A stretch of 8,505 nucleotides of DNA from Micromonosporaceae bacterium (lineage in GTDB: Bacteria; Actinomycetota; Actinomycetes; Mycobacteriales; Micromonosporaceae). Shown here piece after piece: positions 1 to 5,713 of this stretch. The notes beneath the pieces were generated by a model that saw only the letters and a list, made by a program, of their open reading frames with translations, was not told the DNA's origin and searched no databases. Both the position numbers and the translations under genes were made by a program. The stretch lies in contig JAFMQQ010000103.1 in assembly GCA_017354595.1 (NCBI GenBank), positions 1 to 8,505 of the forward strand, given 5' to 3'. Within the stretch, counting starts at the first letter, position 1. Every line of letters begins with the position of its first letter.

Positions 1-774
1 CACCTCTACCTGCCCCGTTCGTACGCCTCCGGCCGGCCGGCGCCGCTGATCGTCGCGCTGCACGGGTACAGCTCGAACTCAGCCGAGCTGGCGTCGTACT
101 TCAAACTCCCCGCACAGGCGGAGCAGCGCGGCTTTCTGCTGGCACTCCCGGACGGCACCGTCGACCCGGACGGCAAGCGCTACTGGAACGCCACCAACGC
201 CTGCTGCGACTTCCACCGCGGCGGCGTGGACGACTCGGCATACCTGAGCCAGCTGATCGACACCGTGAAACGCGAGTACACAGTGGACAGTGCGCGGGTC
301 TTCGTGGTCGGTCACTCCAACGGCGGCTTCATGACGCACCGGATGGCCTGCGAGCACGCCGGCCAGATCACCGCGATCGCCTCGCTCGCCGGCGTGCTCT
401 GGACCGACCCGGCGCTCTGCCATCCGTCCCGGCCGGTCAGCGTGCTGCAGATCCACGGCACCGCCGACGAGACCATCGGCTTCAACGGCGGCTCGAACGG
501 CCCCGGCCGCGACTTCCCGGGTGCGGAGCAGACCGTGGCCCGGTGGCGCAGCATGGACGGCTGCGGCGCGGCCGCCGATACGACCGCACCCCGGCTCGAC
601 CTGGACAGCGCGGTGCCGGGGGCCGAGACGGCGGTCACCAGCTACAGTTGCGCCGCCGGTACCCGGGTGCAGCTGTGGCGGATGGACGGCAGCCACCACG
701 TGCCCACGCTCTCCAGCGCCTTCGCACCGGCCGTCATCGACTTCCTCTACGCCAGCGCCGAGGCAAGCAGGTGA
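1..774 (+). CDS. PHB depolymerase/LpqC-like esterase, 5' truncated by window edge
   Basis: The 3' 257 codons of an alpha/beta-hydrolase esterase of the polyhydroxybutyrate depolymerase / LpqC / feruloyl esterase group. The frame is open from base 1 and stops with TGA at 772-774, so the true start and any secretion signal lie outside the window. Visible family marks, numbered from the first codon seen: the oxyanion-side HG (IVALHGYSSN, about 19-28), LPDGT near 50, the CCDF...VDD segment around 69-78 that is characteristic of this esterase group, the nucleophile elbow GHSNGG with Ser106, the HGTAD segment supplying the likely acid near residue 154, and GSHHVP near the C-terminus supplying the catalytic His. 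The triad therefore looks complete. Family members are usually exported and cleave ester bonds in polyesters or cell-wall-derived phenolic esters; the substrate cannot be read from sequence. It is convergent with the next gene. Confidence 0.85.
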   Translation, partial: HLYLPRSYASGRPAPLIVALHGYSSNSAELASYFKLPAQAEQRGFLLALPDGTVDPDGKRYWNATNACCDFHRGGVDDSAYLSQLIDTVKREYTVDSARVFVVGHSNGGFMTHRMACEHAGQITAIASLAGVLWTDPALCHPSRPVSVLQIHGTADETIGFNGGSNGPGRDFPGAEQTVARWRSMDGCGAAADTTAPRLDLDSAVPGAETAVTSYSCAAGTRVQLWRMDGSHHVPTLSSAFAPAVIDFLYASAEASR

Positions 775-812
775 GCCGTCACCCGAGGATGCCGGCGCGG
801 TCGGGGGCGGCG

Positions 813-846
813 CCGGTCGCGGGCTCGCGGGTCAGGCCGCGACCGG
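813..846. terminator. Candidate bidirectional terminator hairpin between convergent genes
   Basis: A perfect 10-bp inverted repeat, CCGGTCGCGG at 813-822 and CCGCGACCGG at 837-846, with a 14-base loop. It sits between two convergent stop codons, with the right arm inside the last codons of the DUF1906 gene. There is no T-run on either side, so it is not a textbook intrinsic terminator, but T-less hairpins at convergent gene ends are common in high-GC actinobacteria. Function is inferred from position and symmetry only. Confidence 0.4.
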
Positions 847-1758
847 AGTCGTAACCGCGTCGACGCTGAAGGTGCCGGTACCGGACTCCAGCACGACGGA
901 GACCTTGGCCACCGTCTGGTCGAGCAGCTGCGCGGCGACCAGGTCCGCGTCGGCCTTGACGGTGTACGACTTCACCGTCCAGCCCGAGCCGGCCGTGCCG
1001 CCATGGGTGGCCACCCGGATCACGCCGTCGCCGAAGTCGCACGAGAGCATCAGCCAGGTCTTGCGGCCGGTGGCGCGGGAAGGGTTGCTGAAGACGTGGT
1101 TCTGGCCCACCGTGGTCAGCTCGAGATGCATATCCTCATCCTCCAGGAGCAGCAGGTCCGGGCTGGTGGTCTCGCCCGCGAAATAGGTCGGACCGACCCG
1201 TTGGTCAAGGTCACAGTCCGCACCGCCGACGGTGATGCCGTTCTGGACCTGGCGCAGGTTGGCGCGGGGCTCCCACTGCCCGGCCGACCAGGCGAAGGTC
1301 TGCCACGCGTCGTCGACCACGCCCGCGTTCAGGGCGCGGCCGACGGCGGGGAAACCACCGTAGACCCCCATCCGGTACCCGGCCGCGTGCACCACATCCC
1401 GGGCCGCGCGCAGGTACGCGTTGCAGGCGGGGGCCTGGCTCGCGGTCTGGTCGAAGTCGACCGAGAAGTAGATCGTGCAGCCGTTCGGGTACCCCAACGC
1501 ACGCGCCTGGCGTACCGCCTCGGTGCCGCTGGTGGTGCCCGTACCGGCGCCCTGCAACGCCTCGTCTGCGGTGTACTCCCAATTCAGGGCGGTATCGATG
1601 CCGGCCGACCGCAATGACTGGTACTCGCTGGCGGAGATCACCTTCGCGTTCGGGAGCCAGCTCAGATAGCGGAGGACGAACTTGTACCCGCCGGCCTGGA
1701 TGGCCGAGATACTGGGCTTTGACCACGCATAGTCGAGCCCGTTGTCACGAACAGCCAC
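832..1758 (-). CDS. DUF1906 glycoside-hydrolase-like protein with C-terminal beta-type domain
   Basis: A 308-residue protein whose residues about 5-195 match the DUF1906 / Rv2525c-like glycoside-hydrolase-like domain, a TIM-barrel fold related to GH25 lysozymes and thought to act on peptidoglycan or related glycans. Supporting marks: GLDYAW with Asp9 at the first strand, FVLRYLSW near 27-34, NWEY with Glu61, YFSVDFD with Asp101 and Asp103, a GVYGG strand near 131, and the closing DCDLDQ near 181-186. After an acidic joint (LEDED, about 205-209) comes a roughly 100-residue domain rich in alternating hydrophobics, probably beta-sandwich, function unknown. The GTG start is chosen because AGAAGGGA lies about seven bases upstream and the domain begins almost at once. 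There is no signal peptide or lipobox, unlike the Tat-exported Rv2525c. Divergent from the P450. The enzyme activity is inferred from fold similarity. Confidence 0.8.
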   Translation of the reverse strand: MAVRDNGLDYAWSKPSISAIQAGGYKFVLRYLSWLPNAKVISASEYQSLRSAGIDTALNWEYTADEALQGAGTGTTSGTEAVRQARALGYPNGCTIYFSVDFDQTASQAPACNAYLRAARDVVHAAGYRMGVYGGFPAVGRALNAGVVDDAWQTFAWSAGQWEPRANLRQVQNGITVGGADCDLDQRVGPTYFAGETTSPDLLLLEDEDMHLELTTVGQNHVFSNPSRATGRKTWLMLSCDFGDGVIRVATHGGTAGSGWTVKSYTVKADADLVAAQLLDQTVAKVSVVLESGTGTFSVDAVTTPVAA

Positions 1759-1853
1759 TCACGGTCCCTTCTCTGCGGCTGCAACCGTAAGGCGGCCCAG
1801 GGGCGCGCCGCTGACTGCGGTCTACCTCCGTTCCCGCTCGTCTCCCCCGGCGA

Positions 1854-1859
1854 AACATA
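1854..1859 (-). promoter_or_regulatory. Possible -10 box for the DUF1906 gene
   Basis: On the minus strand this reads TATGTT, a TANNNT -10 match, about 95 bases before the GTG start in the 167-base divergent spacer 1759-1925. No convincing -35 hexamer sits at 17-18 bases. The spacer is visibly less GC-rich at 1850-1915 than its surroundings, as expected for a shared promoter zone. I could not place a clear -10 for the P450 on the plus strand in the same spacer. Confidence 0.25.
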
Positions 1860-1925
1860 ACACCGCTACCCGACAATGGCATCCAATGACAGAATCCGAT
1901 ACATCCTCGGGTATTAGGAGCGTTC

Positions 1926-3107
1926 ATGACTGCCCATATCGACATGTCCCAGCGGATGGTGACCCGCGACCAGGCCGCCGGATGCCCGGTACACCAGGAT
2001 CCGGACGGGGTCTGGCGGGTGCACAGCTACGCGGCCGTGCGTGAGGTGCTGCGCAGCACACAGACCCGGCAGCGCGGCTTCGGCGCCGACAACGCCCGGC
2101 GGGCCTTCGGCAGCCGGATGCGCCCCTCGGTGCTGTTCCGGGACGGACCGGAGCACCGCGAGCACCGGCGGCAGACCGCCAGGTACTTCACCCCGCGGAG
2201 GGTGCAGACGAGCTACCGCGAGCTCATGCACCGGTACGCGGAGCAACAGCTGGCCCGGCTGCGGCGCGGTCCGGCCGACCTCTCCGACCTGACCTTCCGG
2301 CTCGCCGTCGCGGTCGCCGGCGACGTGATCGGGCTCAGTCCCGGACGCCGTGGCATGGCCCGCCGGCTGGAGCTGTTCTTCACCGAGCACCGGCTCGGCT
2401 CGGACCGGTTCGCCCCGATCCGGCGGCGGGTGTTGCAGATCGCCATCATCGGCTCGTTCTACCTGTTCGACGTGCGGCCGGCGATCAGAGCCCGGCGCCG
2501 GCGCCGCCGCGACGACCTGATCTCGCACCTGCTCGACGAGGGGTGTACCAGCGCCGAGATCCTGGGCGAGTGCGTCACCTTCGGTGCGGCCGGCATGATG
2601 ACCACCCGCGAGTTCATCACCGTCGCCGCGTGGCACCTGTTTACCGACGACGCGCTGCGGGCGGCGTACCTCGGTGGCGACCAGGCGGGCCGGATCGCGC
2701 TGCTGCACGAGATCCTGCGGCTGGAGCCGGTGGTCGGCACGCTGGCCCGCTGGACGACGGCGCAGGTCGCGGTACCGGACGGCGCGGGTACGGTCACCAT
2801 CCCGAGCGGCGCGCCGGTGGAGCTCGCGATCAGCGACGCCAACCTCGACCAGACAACCGTGGGTGCCACACCGACTCAGGTGTGTCCCGGCCGGCCGCTG
2901 CCGGACGGCGTCGGCGAGGCGGGACTGTCCTTTGGGGACGGTCCACACCGCTGCCCGGGCGCGCACATCGCCATCCAGGAGACGGACATCTTCCTGACCA
3001 AGCTGTTCGCGTTGCCCGGGATCCGGATGGTGAGCGAGCCCAGCACGCGGCTGCGTACCGACACCCAGTCGTACGAGTTGAAGGGTCTCGTGGTCGCCAC
3101 CGGCTAA
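1926..3107 (+). CDS. Cytochrome P450 monooxygenase (bacterial class I type)
   Basis: A complete 393-residue cytochrome P450, the usual size for soluble bacterial P450s. Signature elements in order: the C-helix region DGPEHREHRR (73-82), the I-helix oxygen-activation segment GAAGMMTT (220-227) with the conserved acid/Thr pair represented by Thr226-Thr227, the K-helix ExxR as EILR (262-265), and the heme loop FGDGPHRCPG (336-345) with Cys343 as the thiolate ligand. It would oxidise a small hydrophobic substrate using electrons from a ferredoxin/reductase pair; no redox partner is encoded nearby. The usual meander before the heme loop is unusual (VCPGRPLPDG, about 319-328), so Arg323 may fill the third position of the ERR triad. 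The ATG has AGGAG five bases upstream (1916-1920). It ends nine bases from the convergent synthetase gene. Substrate and CYP family are not assigned. Confidence 0.93.
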   Translation: MTAHIDMSQRMVTRDQAAGCPVHQDPDGVWRVHSYAAVREVLRSTQTRQRGFGADNARRAFGSRMRPSVLFRDGPEHREHRRQTARYFTPRRVQTSYRELMHRYAEQQLARLRRGPADLSDLTFRLAVAVAGDVIGLSPGRRGMARRLELFFTEHRLGSDRFAPIRRRVLQIAIIGSFYLFDVRPAIRARRRRRRDDLISHLLDEGCTSAEILGECVTFGAAGMMTTREFITVAAWHLFTDDALRAAYLGGDQAGRIALLHEILRLEPVVGTLARWTTAQVAVPDGAGTVTIPSGAPVELAISDANLDQTTVGATPTQVCPGRPLPDGVGEAGLSFGDGPHRCPGAHIAIQETDIFLTKLFALPGIRMVSEPSTRLRTDTQSYELKGLVVATG

Positions 3108-3116
3108 GCGCCGAGC

Positions 3117-4688
3117 TCACCAACCCGGGACCTTCGGGAACAGTGGCCGCGGGCTGGGCAGCCGACCGGCCGACGGTGTGCACTGCGCAGCGATCCTGGC
3201 CGCGGTACCGGGCAGGAACGGCTGCAGCTGCTCGGCGAGCGTCTGGCAGGACCGGAGCAGGACGTCGAGCGCCGCGTCGAGCTGCGCGCTGGCCTGGCGA
3301 TCTCCGGTGCTCCTGGCCGGGTCGTCTCCGGCCCGGGCGTCGCCGTCGGCCCTGGCGTCGCCTTCGGCCCTGGCCAGCTGCCACGGCCGGACCTGGTCGA
3401 CGTAGCGGTTCGCCTCCGCGACAACGGTCCACACCGCCGCGGTGGCGGTACGGAAGTCGAAGGCGTCCAGCGCGGCCGCGACCCGGTCCGGTACCAGCTG
3501 GCAGGCGGTCGTCAGCCGCTCGGCGTCGGCGGCGGCGGCGCCCGGGGCGGGATCCGGCGGCCGGCCGGCCCGGTAGCGGTGCACCATGCTGACCACGCGG
3601 TTGACCAGATTGCCCAGGTCGTCGGCGAGGTCGCGGTTGGTCCGGGCGATCAGCCGCTCGACGGTGAAGTCCGCCTCGCTGACCCGGGGTACCTCGCACA
3701 GCAGCCACCAGCGCACCGGATCGGTACCGAAGCGGTCGACCAGGTCCACCGGATCGACGGCGGTACCGGCGGACTTGCTGATCTTCTTGCCGTCCACGGT
3801 GAGGTAGTCATGCACCAGGATGTCGGTGGGCAGCGGTTCGCCCGCCGACAGCAGCATCGCCGGCCAGTACACGGCATGGAAGCGCAGCACTCCCTTGCCG
3901 AGCAGGTGTACCCGCCGCGAGCCGTCCGCCCACCAGCGCCGGTAGTCGGCACCGCGGTTGGCGTAGTCGAGCGCGGTGACGTAGTTGCCCAGGGCGTCCC
4001 ACCAGACGTAGATGACCTGGTCGGGATCGCCGGGTACCGGAATTCCCCAGCCGCGGGCCCGCTCCTGCGAGCGGGAGACGCTGAAGTCCTCCAGCCCGGC
4101 CGCGATGAAGCCGAGTACCTCGTTGCGCCGTACCGCCGGCTCAATCCGCAACCGTCCACTCTGGACAAGGTGGTAGAGCTGGTCCTGGTACCGGGAGAGG
4201 CGGAAGAACCAGTTCTGCTCGGCGACCGGCTCGGGCCGGGTACCGTGCTCCGGGCAGCGGCCCGCGTCCAGCTCCGCCTCGGTGAAGAAGCGCTCGCACC
4301 CCACGCAGTAGAGCCCTTGATAGTGCCGCCGGTACAGGTCGCCGGCGGCGGCACAGGCGCGCCACAGGCGTTCCACACCGGGTCGGTGCCGGCTGTCCCG
4401 GCTGGTCCGGATGAAGTCGTCGAAACAGGCTGCGAGCGGTTTGCGGAGGCTCTCGAACGCGGCCGCGTTGCGGTCCACCAGTTGCTGGGTCGGCAGGCCC
4501 TCGGCCTGCGCGGCGAGCACATTCTTCAGCGAGTTGTCATCGGTACCGCTGAGGAACCGGACCGGGTCGCCACCCTGGCGCCGGTGCCTGGCCAACACAT
4601 CGGCCTGCACGAGTTCGAGGGCGTGGCCCAGGTGCGGCCGGCCGTTCACGTACGGGATGGTGGTGGTCACGTAGAAGGGTGTGGGCAT
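3117..4688 (-). CDS. metG: Methionyl-tRNA synthetase, divergent actinobacterial type
   Basis: A 523-residue class I aminoacyl-tRNA synthetase that charges tRNA-Met with methionine using ATP. The Rossmann signature is HLGH (19-22) and the KMSKS loop is KKISKS (301-306). The connective-peptide zinc knuckle is CVGC (128-131) with CPEH (145-148). Methionine-pocket residues look kept: PY at 12-13, Asp50, Trp229 or Trp230 in YVWWDALGNY, and His271 in RFHAVYWP. The helical anticodon-binding domain follows KISKS to about residue 500. There is no C-terminal Trbp111-like tRNA-binding domain; length is close to the roughly 520 residues of mycobacterial MetRS. Unusual: the canonical GTDEHG is GTDDNS (48-53), and the anticodon domain carries a short repeat (about 439-456). 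These suggest a second, paralogous MetRS rather than the housekeeping one, which I infer only. ATG has AGGAGG five bases upstream and is preceded by a structured leader. Confidence 0.93.
   Translation of the reverse strand: MPTPFYVTTTIPYVNGRPHLGHALELVQADVLARHRRQGGDPVRFLSGTDDNSLKNVLAAQAEGLPTQQLVDRNAAAFESLRKPLAACFDDFIRTSRDSRHRPGVERLWRACAAAGDLYRRHYQGLYCVGCERFFTEAELDAGRCPEHGTRPEPVAEQNWFFRLSRYQDQLYHLVQSGRLRIEPAVRRNEVLGFIAAGLEDFSVSRSQERARGWGIPVPGDPDQVIYVWWDALGNYVTALDYANRGADYRRWWADGSRRVHLLGKGVLRFHAVYWPAMLLSAGEPLPTDILVHDYLTVDGKKISKSAGTAVDPVDLVDRFGTDPVRWWLLCEVPRVSEADFTVERLIARTNRDLADDLGNLVNRVVSMVHRYRAGRPPDPAPGAAAADAERLTTACQLVPDRVAAALDAFDFRTATAAVWTVVAEANRYVDQVRPWQLARAEGDARADGDARAGDDPARSTGDRQASAQLDAALDVLLRSCQTLAEQLQPFLPGTAARIAAQCTPSAGRLPSPRPLFPKVPGW
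3329..3374. repeat. 18-bp tandem repeat inside the MetRS gene
   Basis: Two complete 18-base units (3329-3346 and 3347-3364) differing at two positions, plus the first ten bases of a third unit. On the coding strand they give a six-residue periodicity, ARAEGD, ARADGD, ARAGDD, at about residues 439-456 of the synthetase. It falls just after the RPWQLA helix of the anticodon-binding domain, at a helix-helix connection where length variation is likely tolerated. It probably arose by slippage and adds an acidic, flexible loop. Confidence 0.75.
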
Positions 4689-4693
4689 CGGAA

Positions 4694-4717
4694 CCTCCTG
4701 GAAGGAGACGGGGCTCC
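4694..4717 (-). promoter_or_regulatory. Shine-Dalgarno of metG with competing sequestering pairings
   Basis: On the minus strand the AGGAGG ribosome site (4699-4694) lies five bases from the ATG. Directly upstream, CTCCT (4707-4703) is an exact complement that can close a 5-bp hairpin with a three-base loop and hide the site. The same CTCC can alternatively pair with GGAG at 4717-4714 across six bases, releasing the ribosome site. The complementarity is seen directly; whether it acts as a translational switch is inference. Confidence 0.4.
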
Positions 4718-4732
4718 GGTCCGCACACGAGT

Positions 4733-4756
4733 CGAGGCCCCGTGGTCGGGGCCTCG
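4733..4756 (-). promoter_or_regulatory. Leader hairpin B of metG (possible attenuator)
   Basis: A perfect 10-bp stem with a four-base loop: minus strand CGAGGCCCCG, loop ACCA, CGGGGCCTCG. It lies 45 bases before the metG ATG and ends with no U-run, so if it stops transcription it does so as a T-less, very GC-rich hairpin. Its left arm can instead pair with the right arm of the upstream hairpin A (see 4782-4797), and its right-arm CGGGGC can pair with GCCCCG at 4714-4709, giving mutually exclusive structures. Confidence 0.6.
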
Positions 4757-4775
4757 GACGATCATCTGTCCAGCG

Positions 4776-4826
4776 TCAACAGCCCCGATGGCGGGGCATC
4801 ATCACCTGGGCGGCCGACAATCGCAT
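4776..4826 (-). CDS. Putative 16-residue methionine leader peptide of metG
   Basis: A minus-strand frame starting ATG at 4826-4824 and stopping TGA at 4778-4776 encodes MRLSAAQVMMPRHRGC. Codons 9 and 10 are adjacent ATGs (4802-4797), unusual for a 16-codon frame and notable upstream of a methionyl-tRNA synthetase. The start lies seven bases after a TATGGT -10 box, the geometry of leaderless translation, and there is no Shine-Dalgarno. The second Met codon abuts the left arm of hairpin A, and the stop codon is just past its right arm, so ribosome position would decide whether that hairpin forms. This is the layout of ribosome-mediated attenuation peptides such as trpL or the leaderless cysteine leader ORFs of mycobacteria. 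Expression is not shown; a chance frame remains possible. Confidence 0.45.
   Translation of the reverse strand: MRLSAAQVMMPRHRGC
4782..4797 (-). promoter_or_regulatory. Leader hairpin A of metG
   Basis: Minus strand GCCCCG, loop CCAT, CGGGGC: a perfect 6-bp all-G/C stem followed by TGTT. It overlaps the end of the second Met codon and the next codons of the leader frame. The right-arm segment TCGGGGCT (about 4788-4781) can alternatively pair over eight positions, one of them a wobble, with the GGCCCCGA segment formed by the left arm of hairpin B plus the first loop base (4753-4746). That would be the antiterminator pairing in a classical attenuator. Confidence 0.5.
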
Positions 4827-4833
4827 GTACCAC

Positions 4834-4842
4834 ACCATACCA
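4834..4842 (-). promoter_or_regulatory. Extended -10 promoter for the metG leader
   Basis: On the minus strand TGGTATGGT: a TANNNT -10 (TATGGT, 4839-4834) with the TGN extension. No good -35 is present, which the extended element can offset. A start seven bases downstream would fall at the ATG of the leader frame (4826), giving a metG leader of about 138 bases. It lies back to back with the methyltransferase promoter, within the 35 bases upstream of that gene. Confidence 0.4.
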
Positions 4843-4849
4843 GGACCAC

Positions 4850-4855
4850 TAGCAT
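4850..4855 (+). promoter_or_regulatory. -10 box for leaderless methyltransferase transcript
   Basis: TAGCAT, a TANNNT match, is followed by exactly six bases and then the GTG start at 4862. No Shine-Dalgarno precedes the GTG. The expected transcription start therefore coincides with the first base of the start codon, which is typical of actinobacterial leaderless genes. No strong -35 is seen; its position would overlap the divergent metG -10 region. Confidence 0.45.
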
Positions 4856-4861
4856 CGCCTC

Positions 4862-5698
4862 GTGCCAGTTGAGGACTGGAAGTGGGACCAGACGCTCTAC
4901 GCCGGCAGCGCGGCGCATTACCCGATCGGCCGGATGCCGTACCCGCCCAGCCTCGCCGGCGCCATCCGGGACGCGGTCGGGCTCGACGGCCGCGGCCGGC
5001 TGCTCGACGTGGGCTGCGGTCCCGGCTCGCTGACACTGCTGCTGGCACCGCTGTTCGAGACGGTGGTCGGCGTCGATGCCGACCGCGACATGCTGGCCGA
5101 GGCGGCCCGCCGGGCCGGGCAGCATGGCGTCGCGAATGTCCACTGGCGACAGATGCGGGCGGAGGAGCTGCCGGACGGCCTGGGTACCTTCCGGGTGGCC
5201 ACCTTCGCCCAGTCCTTCCACTGGATGGACCGGCCGGTCGTCGCGCGGCGGGTACGCACCATGCTGGAACCGGGCGGCGCCTGGGTGCACGTGGGCGCCA
5301 CAACACACCAGGGCGTACCGGGTGAGGATGAGCTGCCGCACCCCCGACCGCCGTGGGATCGCATCGACGGGCTCGTCGCCGAGTACCTCGGCCCGGCCCG
5401 CCGCGCCGGGCAGGGCCTGTTGCCCACCGGTCTGCCCGATGGCGAGGAGCAGGTCATGCGACAGGCCGGCTACACCCTTTCGGCACGGGCCGATGTCGGC
5501 GGCGGTGAGGTCGTCGACCGCGGTGTGGACGAGATCGTCGCGGCGGTCTTCTCGCTCTCCGGCTCGGCACCGCACCTGTTCGCCGACCGGCTGGCCGCGT
5601 TCGAGGCGGACCTGCGCCGGTTGCTCGGGCAGACCTGCGACGGCGGGCGGTTCTCCGAGCGCCGGCGGGAGATGGAGATCGTCGTCTGGCGGCCCTGA
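4862..5698 (+). CDS. Class I SAM-dependent methyltransferase (Methyltransf_11/25 type)
   Basis: A 278-residue protein with a Rossmann methyltransferase domain at about 45-145. Motif I is LLDVGCGPGS (47-56), which binds S-adenosylmethionine; the motif II acid is in VVGVDAD (68-74); AQSFHWMD (116-123) is the usual post-II segment of Methyltransf_11-like enzymes; and LEPGGAW (135-141) is motif III. The N-terminus (DWKWDQTLYAGSAAHYPIGR) resembles the substrate-lid segment of small-molecule methyltransferases, and about 130 C-terminal residues probably form the substrate cap. The acceptor is unknown. The GTG start is chosen because the frame has no better in-frame start with a ribosome site and because a -10 box sits six bases upstream, implying leaderless translation. 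It is divergent from metG and convergent with the Zur-like gene, 11 bases away, so it is most likely monocistronic. Confidence 0.85.
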   Translation: MPVEDWKWDQTLYAGSAAHYPIGRMPYPPSLAGAIRDAVGLDGRGRLLDVGCGPGSLTLLLAPLFETVVGVDADRDMLAEAARRAGQHGVANVHWRQMRAEELPDGLGTFRVATFAQSFHWMDRPVVARRVRTMLEPGGAWVHVGATTHQGVPGEDELPHPRPPWDRIDGLVAEYLGPARRAGQGLLPTGLPDGEEQVMRQAGYTLSARADVGGGEVVDRGVDEIVAAVFSLSGSAPHLFADRLAAFEADLRRLLGQTCDGGRFSERRREMEIVVWRP

Positions 5699-5713
5699 CC
5701 GGTACCGGGTCAG
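5695..5713. terminator. Short inverted repeat spanning two convergent stop codons
   Basis: CTGACC (5695-5700) and GGTCAG (5708-5713) enclose GGTACCG. The repeat holds both TGA stops, that of the methyltransferase and that of the Zur-like gene on the other strand. With a 6-bp stem and no T-run it is a weak candidate for a shared terminator; part of the symmetry is simply two facing TGA codons. Confidence 0.25.

Noticed and set aside
1914..2966. 350-codon minus-strand frame across the P450
   Set aside because: Shadow of the P450 frame; low-complexity Arg/Gly/Pro composition and no domain.
4689..4861. T-box riboswitch in the metG leader
   Set aside because: No GGGTGGNACCGCG-like T-box sequence and no recognisable Stem I elements on the minus strand; the tandem Met codons favour a leader-peptide mechanism.
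4689..4861. SAM riboswitch for metG or the methyltransferase
   Set aside because: No SAM-I, SAM-II or SAM-IV core sequence could be recognised on either strand, and the methyltransferase appears leaderless.
3579..5033. Long plus-strand open frame (484 codons) antisense to metG and continuing into the methyltransferase region
   Set aside because: It mirrors the codon structure of metG on the opposite strand, has no ribosome site or recognisable motif, and overlaps two clearly identified genes.
1926..5698. P450, methyltransferase and MetRS paralog as a natural-product cluster with self-resistance
   Set aside because: No biosynthetic core enzyme, carrier protein, transporter or shared operon is present in the window, and the three genes are in separate transcription units.
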